Assembly (NCBI GenBank): GCA_028713675.1
Contig: JAQTNV010000007.1
Location: 1 to 64,000, forward strand
From: a bacterium
GTDB taxonomy: Bacteria > Desulfobacterota > JAPLJL01
Reading direction: 5' to 3'
Length of the DNA: 64,000 nt
The notes below the pieces were generated by a model that did no database searches, was not told the origin of the DNA, and saw only the letters and a list, made by a program, of their open reading frames with translations. The position numbers and the translations under genes are program-made. This document shows positions 34,237 to 42,738 of the stretch, piece by piece; the stretch's first letter is position 1, and each line of letters starts with the position of its first letter.

Positions 34237-35331
34237 ATGTACCGGCAGATGACTGTCTATTTTATGAGCGGCACGGGCAATTCCTTCCGCGCCGCCTCCT
34301 GGCTCGCGGAGGAGGCCCGGGCCCGGGGGGTTTCCGCCCGGGTGATTCCTCTCGACTCCGCCCGCCCCGCCGGGGAAATCGGCCGGGACAAGAATGAGCT
34401 GGTCGGGATCGTCACGCCCACCCACGGGTTCATCGCCCCCTGGACCGTCCTCAAATTCGCCTTCTTTCTGCCCAGACGCCCGGGAGTCCCCGCTTTCGCC
34501 CTCGCCACCCAGGGATGCATGAAGTTCGGGCCCTTTTTCATCCCCGGCCTTTCGGCCTCCGCTACCTTCATCATCGCCCTGCTTCTCGCCCTCCGCGGTT
34601 TTTCGGTCCGGGGCGTCTTTTCCCTGGACATGCCCGTGAACTGGATCGCCCTCCACTCCGGGCTCAAGCCCCGGAACGCGGAAGCCATCGTCGCCAGGGC
34701 CCGCCCCCGGCTCGCCGCCTTCGCCGCCCGCATCCTGGCGGGCCGGCCCTGCTGGTGGACGGCCGGCAACGTCTTTACCTTTCTCCTGGGGATTCCGCTC
34801 CTGCCGATCTCCCTGCTTTACCTGGTCATGGGAAGGTTTTTCCTGGCCAAGATCTTCTTCGCCAACCCGAAATGCACCGGCTGCGGGATCTGCGCCCGCA
34901 ACTGCCCGATCGGCGCGATCGTCATGCGCGGGAAGAAAAACCCCCGCCCCTTCTGGACCTACAAATGCGAAAGCTGCATGCGCTGCATGGGGTTCTGCCC
35001 GGAAAAGGCAGTCGAGGCGGGACACTCCTGGGCCGCGCTCCTGACTTACATCACGATGCTGCCCTTCGCGTTTTACTTTTTTAAATGGCTGGGAAACCAG
35101 GTCCCCGGGGTCGCGAGCCTGGATAACCCCCTGGGGCGAAACCTGCTGCAATTGATCTATACCTACCTGTCGCTTTTCCTTTCGTATTACCTGTTCTTCG
35201 TCCTCATCCGCATCCCCCTGGTCAATAAGCTTTTCACCTACACCACCCTGACCCACCTTTACCGCCGCTACCACGAACCCGGCACCCAGCTCAAGGATAT
35301 TGCCCCCGGTCCGCGGCCCGCCAACCCATGA
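34237..35331 (+). CDS. Flavodoxin-fold ferredoxin with membrane segments (EFR1-type)
   Basis: The 364-aa product begins with a flavodoxin-like FMN site (SGTGNSFRAA near residue 12) and has two [4Fe-4S] motifs, CTGCGICARNCP and CESCMRCMGFCP, in the second half. Hydrophobic segments lie between and after them (FLLGIPLLPISLLYLVMG and a C-terminal pair). EFR1-type proteins join these modules and are thought to pass electrons. Radical SAM enzymes need one-electron reduction of their cluster, and cobalamin may need it too, so this divergent neighbour could serve the six RS proteins; that is inference. The stop lies 1 bp from the converging lipoprotein gene stop. Confidence 0.85.
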   Translation: MYRQMTVYFMSGTGNSFRAASWLAEEARARGVSARVIPLDSARPAGEIGRDKNELVGIVTPTHGFIAPWTVLKFAFFLPRRPGVPAFALATQGCMKFGPFFIPGLSASATFIIALLLALRGFSVRGVFSLDMPVNWIALHSGLKPRNAEAIVARARPRLAAFAARILAGRPCWWTAGNVFTFLLGIPLLPISLLYLVMGRFFLAKIFFANPKCTGCGICARNCPIGAIVMRGKKNPRPFWTYKCESCMRCMGFCPEKAVEAGHSWAALLTYITMLPFAFYFFKWLGNQVPGVASLDNPLGRNLLQLIYTYLSLFLSYYLFFVLIRIPLVNKLFTYTTLTHLYRRYHEPGTQLKDIAPGPRPANP

Positions 35332-35332
35332 A

Positions 35333-36364
35333 TCAAGGAAGCCGGATTTTTGTCCATTTCCAATCACATCCACCCCGGAAATCCATCAATTTGAACACCA
35401 AAGTCGCCTCCCAACCATCCGCCGGGATCTCCGCTGGAGCCTTCCAGTAGATTTCATTCTCTTTCTCAACCTGCATCCAAAGATTCACCTCCGTATCATC
35501 ATTGGAATCCTTGTCCACGAAATTGCCCGCGGTCGCGTAAACAGCCAGGGAAAGCATTTCTTTCCTGGTTTCTTCGCCCCCGGCGGTTTTGCTGATGTAT
35601 TCCTGCCAGGATGAGTCCGGAAACTTCCATCCGATCCGATATGACTCCGCCGGGGTTATTGCCATTTGCGTTTCGCCGGCCGGCACGATCGGGATTCCGT
35701 TAATGGTCACTTCGGTGAGTTCCGGGTTCAGATTAATTTTGCTTCTCTCCGCCACCGAAAGCCTGATTCTTTTAATCCCCCAGTCACGATCGTTTTCCGA
35801 AACCACCGCCGCGCCTAAAAGTTGGCTCACGTATTCCACTCCGAATTGACTCACGATATCCTGACTTTCCCCGGGGGAAAAGGTGGAAAAGTTGATATCC
35901 CCCAGTAAATCGCCGTATATCCTTACCAACTCCGCCAGAATTTCCGGCCCCGGGATAACCAGCAAGGGCTGATGCTCCGCGAACCGGGCATTAACGTCTT
36001 GGGTACAATCGGGTTCTTCAACCTGTCCGATCCGGTCGGAATATTGACAACGACCCCATTCAACCTGGTATCCATCCTTTAAAAACGGTCCTCCCGGAAA
36101 GAGACCGTCCGTTACAATTCCGGTTTCATCCGCGGCCAGCAGCGCGACCGAAACGCTCTGGGCGTAGGTTTCTTCCGGGCAGGCGGTCGAGCCAAAGGGG
36201 CAAATCTCCGGCCGGTCGGCGCGAATCCCGAGGATCCTGAGTTTATTGATCACGGATTTCGGGGTGAAATTGCCTCCGCAAGCGGGGAGAATACCCAGGA
36301 GCAATCCGAACCCGATTGCTAAAACCCCGACAAAAAGTCGTCTGGATATTTTTCTTTTTTTCAT
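35333..36364 (-). CDS. Lipoprotein of the TonB operon
   Basis: I chose the second of two adjacent ATG codons (343 aa), because AGGAGG lies 5 nt before it and only 2 nt before the first. The N-terminus is a lipoprotein signal ending in LPACGGN, so the protein should be lipid-anchored. The rest is not recognised. It follows the TonB-dependent receptor gene by 9 bp and ends the exbB-exbD-tonB-receptor run. Surface lipoproteins next to such receptors often capture the ligand (as in SusD-like or haem-binding systems), although no homology to those is visible. Four or five cysteines are present. Confidence 0.75.
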   Translation of the reverse strand: MKKRKISRRLFVGVLAIGFGLLLGILPACGGNFTPKSVINKLRILGIRADRPEICPFGSTACPEETYAQSVSVALLAADETGIVTDGLFPGGPFLKDGYQVEWGRCQYSDRIGQVEEPDCTQDVNARFAEHQPLLVIPGPEILAELVRIYGDLLGDINFSTFSPGESQDIVSQFGVEYVSQLLGAAVVSENDRDWGIKRIRLSVAERSKINLNPELTEVTINGIPIVPAGETQMAITPAESYRIGWKFPDSSWQEYISKTAGGEETRKEMLSLAVYATAGNFVDKDSNDDTEVNLWMQVEKENEIYWKAPAEIPADGWEATLVFKLMDFRGGCDWKWTKIRLP

Positions 36365-36373
36365 CATCCCCTC

Positions 36374-39019
36374 CTAAAACTCCAGCGTGGTCCCCAGCGC
36401 CGGAATAATGGGCAGACCCCGGAAATAATCGTGTTCGCCGTAATCATAACTGTAGGTTGGAAACTCCACATTCCGGTGGTTGTATATATTCATCACGTCC
36501 AAGTAAACCGACCAGATTACCCAGTTATAAATGAAGGATTTGTCCATGCGGAAATCGAGCGAATGAGTCAGCGGCAACCGGGACTGCTTCATCGCGGTGG
36601 GACGGTAGATATATAATTCGTTATCGGCATCCAGGCCGCCGCGTTCCGTGATCCGGTCATAAGGATTACCGGAAACCAGCCGGAACCGGAAACTGATCTG
36701 CCAATTCCGGGGCAGCTTCACCATGCCGACCGCCGCGAGGTTGTGGGTCTGGTCATAGGTGAACAACTGCCAGGGCTGCCCGGGGAATCTGCGCTCGCTT
36801 TTCATCAGGGTATAACTGATCCAGCCGGAAATATATTTTGAAGGATCATGCTTGAGAATAAATTCCGCCCCATACGAACGTCCCTTCCCGGCGTTTATGT
36901 ATACCGGCAAGGATGGATTCAGGGCGAAATCCGGGTTGGTCACCGCCAAATCCCGCCGATCGACGTAAAAAAGAGCGGTGTCGATCGAAACCAGTTCGCT
37001 CAACCTCTGCTCCCACCCGGCGGAATATTGGATCGACCATTCCGGATCCAAGTTCGGATTGCCGTATCCCTTCACCGTGAATTCATAAGGAGGCATCTGG
37101 TGATAAGTGCCGACCCCTCCCTTGATAACCGAACGATCGAAAAGTTTATAACGGACCGCCAGCCTCGCATCCGGACCGAATTTATCGATATTATAAAAGT
37201 ACTCGCCCCTTATTCCCGGGATGATTTTCAAATCCGGCCAGGGCTCGGCATTCAGCTCCGCATATATCCCCGTGTTTAAAAAATTGGCGGTCGTCTTTAA
37301 ACGGCGGCTCTCCGCCCCCTCCATCAACGGACTGTTCTCCTCTCCCAGCCGGGGTGACTGCCCGACGTTGATATTGCCCGTGAGCCGGTCGTCCAACAAA
37401 TCGGCTCCGAAAACCGCCTCGTAACGAGGGCCGAATTTGACCTGTGAATTGACCCGGCCGCCGGCAAAGAATGAATCAAGGTTAATGAACTGATCCAGCA
37501 CCAGTGTTTTTTGCCGTAATAATCCGACCAGCGGCTGAAAGGTATTGGTAACGTTTTCGTTGACCCTCCATTTATATTTCAAGGAAAGCTGATGAAACGA
37601 ATCGCCGTAATTAAAACCAAATCCGCTCGCCTTTTCTTTGCCGACTAAAAATTCCATCTTATCGTCCGTACCGTAGATGAACGTTTCCAGGCTGTGGTTC
37701 GGATCCGGATTCCAAAAAAGCTTGAACTGATAATCGTAATACCTCGGGGCCACCGTAAAAGTCATTACATCTTTCGGCATCACCGCTTTCAGCACCACAT
37801 CGTGCCAATTCCGGTGAAAAGCCGCGGCCACGCTAAACTTTTTAGTGATCGGGCCTTCCACCAGGCCGCCCCCCTCAAAGATATTCACGTCCAGTTTCTC
37901 ATGCCAGCGGTCGTCTTTCGGGGTTCGGGTTTTAACATCCACCACCCCTCCGGCAGCATCTCCGTAATAAGCCCCGAAATTGCCGGGGTAATAGGCGAGG
38001 TCCTCGATTAGATCGCTGTTGATAATGCTCCGGAGACCGCCGAAGTGAAATAATTCATGGCTGACCAGACCATCGACAAAAACCTTGGAATCCAGCGGAT
38101 CGGCCCCCCGAAAGACCAACATCCCACCCAACCCCATCGGGGTCCGGGCCACCCCCGGGAGCACCTCCACCACCTTCAGGGTGTCGCCCTGCGTCCCCGG
38201 CAATTTTTTTATCTCCTGGATGTCCAGCACGTGTCGGGTCACCACCGTTTTGGGCCGGGAGGCCCGGACGGTTACCTCCAGGGAGGAATAGGAAAGCCGT
38301 TCCAGATAAATGACGGATTCCGTCCGTTCCCCCTTGTGAATGAAGATTTTGAGCGCGGCGGTGATATAGTCCATTAATCCGATGATTACTTTATAATCTC
38401 CCGCCGGCAGTCCGCGGAAGGCGAAACCGCCGTCCGGGCCGGTGATCTGCATGACTTCCGGGTCGGTTATTACTACTTCCGCCCCCGCCAGCGGTCTGCG
38501 GGTCCCCCGTTCCAGGACCCGCCCGGAAAACGTTATCGGAAGTACCGGGCTGGTGCTGGCTTCCAAACCCTCCACTTTCTGGAGATCATCCCCTTCGGAA
38601 GCTTCCGGACCGGTTCCCGTGGCGGGTTTTGCCCCTTTTCCCGGCAAAATAAAATGGTAGACATAAGTAATCCGAACCGGGACCGGTTTGTCCGCCGCCT
38701 GCGCCGGATTAAAGATAAATTGGCGGGCGGCCTCCAAGGCCGCTTCATCGAATCCGTAACCCGCGCCCTGGATTACCCGGACCTCGATGGCCGCGCCTTT
38801 TTCGTCAATATCAATGCTCAGGGTTACGTTTCCTTCCAGATTCTTTTCCCGAGCCTCGGCCGGGTACCGGGCTTCAACGAAATTTTTCAATTCCGGCAGC
38901 CGCGAAATCTGCTCCCCTCTCGGCTTGGGTCCCTCTACCGCCGGAGGAGTGCTGATCGATCCGGCGGGAGCCTCTGAGAGCCCGACAATAATGGCCAAGA
39001 TCATGATCGTCAGTTTCAA
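36374..39019 (-). CDS. TonB-dependent outer-membrane receptor with an N-terminal TonB_C-like domain
   Basis: The 881-aa product begins with a short signal and then a TonB C-terminal-like domain at about 40-128 (YPAEAREKNLEGNVTLSIDI, FDEAALEAARQF). A carboxypeptidase-regulatory-like domain follows at about 155-245, then a plug (LPGTQGDTLKVVEVLPGVA, VFRGADPLDSKVFVDG, YYGDAAGGVVDVKTRTP) and a beta barrel to the C-terminal phenylalanine (TTLEF). A TonB_C domain on the receptor itself is uncommon. The TTG start has GGGGGA upstream; an ATG five codons later is the alternative. The ligand is unknown. The receptor sits behind its own energiser genes. Confidence 0.9.
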   Translation of the reverse strand: MKLTIMILAIIVGLSEAPAGSISTPPAVEGPKPRGEQISRLPELKNFVEARYPAEAREKNLEGNVTLSIDIDEKGAAIEVRVIQGAGYGFDEAALEAARQFIFNPAQAADKPVPVRITYVYHFILPGKGAKPATGTGPEASEGDDLQKVEGLEASTSPVLPITFSGRVLERGTRRPLAGAEVVITDPEVMQITGPDGGFAFRGLPAGDYKVIIGLMDYITAALKIFIHKGERTESVIYLERLSYSSLEVTVRASRPKTVVTRHVLDIQEIKKLPGTQGDTLKVVEVLPGVARTPMGLGGMLVFRGADPLDSKVFVDGLVSHELFHFGGLRSIINSDLIEDLAYYPGNFGAYYGDAAGGVVDVKTRTPKDDRWHEKLDVNIFEGGGLVEGPITKKFSVAAAFHRNWHDVVLKAVMPKDVMTFTVAPRYYDYQFKLFWNPDPNHSLETFIYGTDDKMEFLVGKEKASGFGFNYGDSFHQLSLKYKWRVNENVTNTFQPLVGLLRQKTLVLDQFINLDSFFAGGRVNSQVKFGPRYEAVFGADLLDDRLTGNINVGQSPRLGEENSPLMEGAESRRLKTTANFLNTGIYAELNAEPWPDLKIIPGIRGEYFYNIDKFGPDARLAVRYKLFDRSVIKGGVGTYHQMPPYEFTVKGYGNPNLDPEWSIQYSAGWEQRLSELVSIDTALFYVDRRDLAVTNPDFALNPSLPVYINAGKGRSYGAEFILKHDPSKYISGWISYTLMKSERRFPGQPWQLFTYDQTHNLAAVGMVKLPRNWQISFRFRLVSGNPYDRITERGGLDADNELYIYRPTAMKQSRLPLTHSLDFRMDKSFIYNWVIWSVYLDVMNIYNHRNVEFPTYSYDYGEHDYFRGLPIIPALGTTLEF

Positions 39020-39059
39020 TTAATTCCCCCATCCGATTTTTTGACCACGCCCAAAACCT

Positions 39060-39770
39060 TTAATTCGTTATCTTCCAATTATAGGCAAACGGTACCGCCG
39101 CCGGCACGGCCACCCCGTCAACCTTGGCCGGGGTAAACAGAAAACTGATGGCGGCGCCGCGGGAGGCTTCGTCGAGTTCCGGATCGATGCCTTTCACCAC
39201 TTCCACCTTTATGACCATGCCCTCCTGGTTCAGATATAGCTTCAGCTGAACCCTTCCTTCAATCCCGGCCTGGCGGGCCTGTTCGGGGTATTTGACCTTA
39301 ACGATCCTGATCGGCTTCGGCATCTCCGTGATGCGATAACTCGGGACGAAATAAGGTCTAACGTCCCGGGGATCGACGAATTCCCGGCCCGGGGCCATCA
39401 TCAGGTTGTTCCCCACCGACATCGCGGTCTGGGCGTCACCACCGCCCGCCGCCACGGAGTCCATCGTGACCCCGAAAACCGGCTTCGGGGGTTCGGCGTC
39501 TTTCTGGGGGGGATTTTCCCGGTGGGGCCGGGGAGGACTGGGCTTAAATTCCGGGGGCAGGATTTTTTCAGACGGTGGAGTCGTCGGTTCCGCCTTTTCA
39601 ATTTCCCGGATCGCCATTTTGATCGTCGCATCCTTCTTGAAATGACCGGAAGCCGGCACCCCCCAAACCAATACGACCGCGGCCGTCAGGTGTAATAATA
39701 ATGATGCGAAGACCCCGACCAAATTACGGGCGAAAAACGCTCGGGGAAGGAAAGAAACAATTCTTTTCAT
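39060..39770 (-). CDS. tonB: TonB energy transducer
   Basis: The 236-aa product has an N-terminal membrane helix (VGVFASLLLHLTAAVVLVWG), a proline-rich periplasmic spacer (about 70-100) and a C-terminal TonB domain with KVKYPEQARQAGIEGRVQLK and VKGIDPELDEAS. TonB links the ExbB-ExbD motor to outer-membrane receptors. It lies 5 bp behind exbD and 40 bp before the receptor. Its domain sequence is similar in layout to the TonB_C-like domain on the receptor, suggesting duplication. Confidence 0.92.
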   Translation of the reverse strand: MKRIVSFLPRAFFARNLVGVFASLLLHLTAAVVLVWGVPASGHFKKDATIKMAIREIEKAEPTTPPSEKILPPEFKPSPPRPHRENPPQKDAEPPKPVFGVTMDSVAAGGGDAQTAMSVGNNLMMAPGREFVDPRDVRPYFVPSYRITEMPKPIRIVKVKYPEQARQAGIEGRVQLKLYLNQEGMVIKVEVVKGIDPELDEASRGAAISFLFTPAKVDGVAVPAAVPFAYNWKITN

Positions 39771-39775
39771 GTTAA

Positions 39776-40201
39776 TTATCCTTCCCGATCCAAAACCCTT
39801 TCGATGTTCAGGGCAAACTTCTCGATCCCCAGGCCTTTGACGACATCAATCAGATGAATGACGTCTCCGTGGGGCACCTGCCGATCCGCGCTGATGACCG
39901 CCTGAACATCATGGTGTCCCTGCATTTGTCTCCTGACCTGTTTTTCCATCTCCGGCCAGGTTGACTCCTTCCCGTTCAAGAACAGTTTTCCTTCCCGGGA
40001 AAGCACGAGGGCAACGGAAGACTCCACGTTATCTTCGGCGTGGGCGGCCCGGGGCAGGTCCACCTTGATCGCCGGGGTAACGATCACCGAAGCCGTCACC
40101 ATGAAAACAATCAACAGAACCAGGATGATATCCACCATCGGGGTCACGTTGATGTTGGAAATGATTTCGTCGTCCCGCACGTTATTCATCCTGACGGCCA
40201 T
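39776..40201 (-). CDS. exbD: ExbD/TolR-type biopolymer transport protein
   Basis: The 141-aa product has the family start INVTPMVDIILVLLIVFMV with the essential aspartate in the single membrane helix and a periplasmic domain ending in FALNIERV. AGGAGG lies 4 nt before the ATG. ExbD forms with ExbB the proton-driven motor that energises TonB. It is 8 bp behind exbB and 5 bp before tonB. TolR is the alternative, but the tonB and receptor neighbours favour ExbD. Confidence 0.93.
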   Translation of the reverse strand: MAVRMNNVRDDEIISNINVTPMVDIILVLLIVFMVTASVIVTPAIKVDLPRAAHAEDNVESSVALVLSREGKLFLNGKESTWPEMEKQVRRQMQGHHDVQAVISADRQVPHGDVIHLIDVVKGLGIEKFALNIERVLDREG

Positions 40202-40209
40202 GATTCCTC

Positions 40210-40878
40210 CTATTCTCCCCCGATTGAGGCGGAGGTAACCGTTACCGCGCCCCGGGGAGGAATCCTTTTCATATAGGCGAAAACCACCCGCACCAGACTG
40301 TCGGCGTTAGCCAGTTTTTCCTTGACCTTCTCCTTAAAATAATTGAAGGCGATCACCGCGGGGATCGCCACCAAAAGCCCCACGGCGGTGGCGACCAAGG
40401 CCTGGCTGATGCCGGCCATGACCGCCGTGGTCCCTTCCTGGGACCCGAGGGAAAGATCATGGAAGGCCCTGATGATCCCGAGCACTGTGCCGAACAAGCC
40501 GATAAACGGGGCGTTGGAGCCCACGGTGCCCAGAAAAGAAACGTTTTCTTCCATCCGCAGCTTTTCTTGATTGATCGCGGCCGCGATTTTCTCCTCGACC
40601 ACCCCAAGGCCGTTTTCCACGTTCTCGACGCCGGTGAGGCAAATCCGGGCCTCCGGGGAGTTGCTGGTTTTCAAGAAACTGGCGGACTCCTGGATCGCCC
40701 CGGCGGCCAGGAGTTCGGTCAGCCTTTGGCTGAGGGCGCCCGCATCCGAGCGGTTCCGATACAACATCACCGCCCTTTCCACCATGATCGAAATAGAGAA
40801 GACCGAGATCATAATCAAGAGCCAGAGAACCCAGTCCGCCCCCAGCAAGGTAAAATTAAAAATCTTTTCGACCAACAT
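40210..40878 (-). CDS. exbB: ExbB/TolQ-type proton channel protein
   Basis: The 222-aa product has three membrane helices and the MotA/TolQ/ExbB core (NAPFIGLFGTVLGIIRAF, ISQALVATAVGLLVAIPAVIAFNYF). It starts 8 nt after an AGGAGG. It is the first gene of the five-gene operon. The 589-bp region upstream is filled with repeats and has no clear promoter match, so regulation by iron or another cofactor cannot be seen. Confidence 0.93.
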   Translation of the reverse strand: MLVEKIFNFTLLGADWVLWLLIMISVFSISIMVERAVMLYRNRSDAGALSQRLTELLAAGAIQESASFLKTSNSPEARICLTGVENVENGLGVVEEKIAAAINQEKLRMEENVSFLGTVGSNAPFIGLFGTVLGIIRAFHDLSLGSQEGTTAVMAGISQALVATAVGLLVAIPAVIAFNYFKEKVKEKLANADSLVRVVFAYMKRIPPRGAVTVTSASIGGE

Positions 40879-40936
40879 ATTTTCAGCCTCCTTTCCTGAG
40901 GGCGCGGCCTCATCCCGCGATCAACCTCTGTGATTA

Positions 40937-41135
40937 AACACCGCGGCCGGCCAATAGTGTCACCGCCAAAATTATTCCCCCGCGGCCAGACGGCGGGGTA
41001 TCAAACGCAAAATAAATTAAAGTCGTCGGTTGTCATTCCTGCGAAAGCAGGAATCCAGATGGAAAAAACTGGATTCCGCATCAAGTGCGGAATGACAGAA
41101 ATACGGCAACACCGCAGCCGGTCAATTCTGTCACT
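40937..41135. repeat. Imperfect direct repeat flanking a double-hairpin element
   Basis: Two 28-nt segments (40937-40964 and 41108-41135) match at about 23 positions (AACACCGC, GCCGG, TGTCAC). Between them lies a two-hairpin element at 41032-41096. Stem ATTCCTGC with loop GAAA and stem ATTCCGCA with loop TCAAG are joined by a pairing GGAATCCAG / CTGGATTCC, with outer GTCATTCC / GGAATGAC ends. A single hairpin of this kind recurs at 56541-56560. Confidence 0.7.
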
Positions 41136-41304
41136 TCCACGGTTTTACCCCCCTGCTTTCGGTGTTATCGTTTTGTCTTGATCTGAAGTAATATTCTTTC
41201 ACACCGGAAATCTTCGGGACCGGGAAAACCAGCATCATCCGGAAAAAATATTTTGCCTCCGGGTGACAGATCCGGCCGGGAGCGGTGTTTAATCAAGTGG
41301 AGTC

Positions 41305-41430
41305 CCACGGATAAAGCCGTGGAACCTCCCCAAAGCTTGCGGCGGGCGGAACCCGCCGAAGCTTGCCCTCCTTCGCTAAAGCTACGGAGGGCTACCCGCT
41401 TCAAATATGCATCCACGGGTAAACCCGTGG
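41305..41430. repeat. Cluster of TAAA-loop palindromes before the sigma factor gene
   Basis: Three members lie close together: CCACGGA-TAAA-GCCGTGG (41305-41322), GCCCTCC / GGAGGGC around CTAAAG (41365-41392, tail TAC) and CCACGGG-TAAA-CCCGTGG (41413-41430). Between the first two is a GC-rich inverted repeat, GGCGGG / CCCGCC. The remaining DNA between exbB and the sigma gene holds no gene. Confidence 0.75.
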
Positions 41431-41467
41431 CCCATTGCGAAGGCGGGTGAAAGCAGGTTAGTGGAAA

Positions 41468-41953
41468 TTGGCGATTGACGTTGAAAACTATTACCGCCGG
41501 TACGGACCGATGGTGCTCCGTCGTTGCCGATCCCTGCTCCGGAACGAAGACCAAGCGATGGATGCCATGCATGACACTTTTGTCGAACTCCTCCAGGCCC
41601 GGGCAAGACTGGAGCCCGAGGCCCCCTCCAGTCTCCTGTTCCGGATAGCCACCAACATCTGTCTGAACCGGATCCGCGCGGCCAGACGCCGGCCGGAGGA
41701 TGCCAATACCGAGTTGATTAATCGTTTGGCTTCGATCGAGGAACCGGAAACCCTTCTCTCGGCCCAGAACCTCCTCGACCGGCTCTTCGCCCGGGAAAAG
41801 CCGTCCACCCGGACCATCGCCGTGCTCCACCTGCTGGACGGTTTGACCCTGGAAGAAGTGGCGCGGGAGGTGGGTCTCTCCGTCTCCGGAGTGCGCAAGC
41901 GCCTGAGTTCCCTCCGCGCCAATCTGGAGAATCTGGAAGGAGTGCCAAAATGA
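41468..41953 (+). CDS. ECF-type sigma factor
   Basis: The 161-aa product has region 2 (YYRRYGPMVLRRCRSLLRNEDQ, AMDAMHDTFVELL) and a C-terminal region 4 helix-turn-helix (LTLEEVAREVGLSVSGVRKRL). This is the size and layout of ECF sigma factors. The only in-frame start is a TTG preceded closely by GGAAA, because a stop codon lies just upstream. It overlaps the next gene by 4 bp (ATGA), which fits a sigma/anti-sigma pair, and the third gene of the unit is a caspase-like protein that may be a target of the signal path. Confidence 0.88.
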   Translation: MAIDVENYYRRYGPMVLRRCRSLLRNEDQAMDAMHDTFVELLQARARLEPEAPSSLLFRIATNICLNRIRAARRRPEDANTELINRLASIEEPETLLSAQNLLDRLFAREKPSTRTIAVLHLLDGLTLEEVAREVGLSVSGVRKRLSSLRANLENLEGVPK

Positions 41954-42738
41954 ATAAAAAAAGAGTCGTGCCAGATTTCCTCTTGGAGCAACTCATTCTG
42001 GGTGAACTCCCGCCCGAAAAGGAAGCCGAGGTTCTCCGGGATCTGGAGGCGGAGCCCGGCGGGAGGGACCGCCTGGCCCGTCTTCGGGCTTCGAATCAGG
42101 ATATTCTCGGAACCTATCCGCCGGAAAAGGCTGCGGCCGAGATCAATCGACGTCTGGCCCTGACCCGATCGGAACCCCGGACCCGGCCGGCCCGCTCCCG
42201 CACCTGGGTATTGGCTCCCGTTCTGGCTGCCGCGGCAGCTGTCCTGTTTTTTGTCATCCTGCCCCTGGAACGGGGACCGGAGGTGAGCCTGCAAACCTCT
42301 CGGGTCAAGGGAAGTCCCGGTTTGATGATCTACCGAAAGGTTCCTCAGGGGGTGGAGGAACTGGGCCGCGGATCCCGGGTCCGGCCGGGAGACGTGCTCC
42401 AGGTCAGTTACCGGGCCGCCGGGGCCGCCGAGGGAGTGATTATCTCCGTGGATGGACGGGGTGCGGTCACTTTGCATTTCCCCGTTTCTCCCGACAATCC
42501 CACCACGCTTAACGGGGAAGGCGCCCAGGCCCTTCCACGCGCTTATGAACTTGACGACGCCCCGGATTTCGAGCGCTTTTTCTTCGTCACCTCCGATCAG
42601 CCGATTGCGATCGAAACGGTATTGGCCGCCGGGCGGGCCCTCGGGGCCGAGATGAAAAAGGCCCTGGTCCTGCCGGACGGCCTGCGCCAGGTCGATTTTC
42701 TCTTAAGCAAATCTTCTTCCCAGGAGGGAAAGCCATGA
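41950..42738 (+). CDS. Membrane-anchored regulator, probable anti-sigma factor
   Basis: The 262-aa product has a short N-terminal cytoplasmic part rich in charged residues (LGELPPEKEAEVLRDLEAEP, similar to anti-sigma helices), one membrane helix (WVLAPVLAAAAAVLFFVILPL) and a periplasmic domain with GSRVRPGDVLQVSYRA, reminiscent of DUF4384-like domains. The position directly behind an ECF sigma gene with a 4-bp overlap suggests that it holds the sigma factor until a periplasmic signal arrives. No zinc-binding HxxxCxxC motif is present. It overlaps the caspase-like gene start by 4 bp. Confidence 0.7.
   Translation: MNKKRVVPDFLLEQLILGELPPEKEAEVLRDLEAEPGGRDRLARLRASNQDILGTYPPEKAAAEINRRLALTRSEPRTRPARSRTWVLAPVLAAAAAVLFFVILPLERGPEVSLQTSRVKGSPGLMIYRKVPQGVEELGRGSRVRPGDVLQVSYRAAGAAEGVIISVDGRGAVTLHFPVSPDNPTTLNGEGAQALPRAYELDDAPDFERFFFVTSDQPIAIETVLAAGRALGAEMKKALVLPDGLRQVDFLLSKSSSQEGKP

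Noticed and set aside
34210..35373. 387-aa frame on the minus strand opposite the flavodoxin/ferredoxin gene
   Set aside because: It is a low-complexity G/E/D/R-rich translation typical of the antisense of a GC-rich gene; the plus-strand protein has clear FMN and iron-sulfur motifs.
40879..41467. Cobalamin or other riboswitch upstream of the TonB operon
   Set aside because: No conserved box or pseudoknot-like pattern could be recognised; the hairpins there match dispersed repeats.
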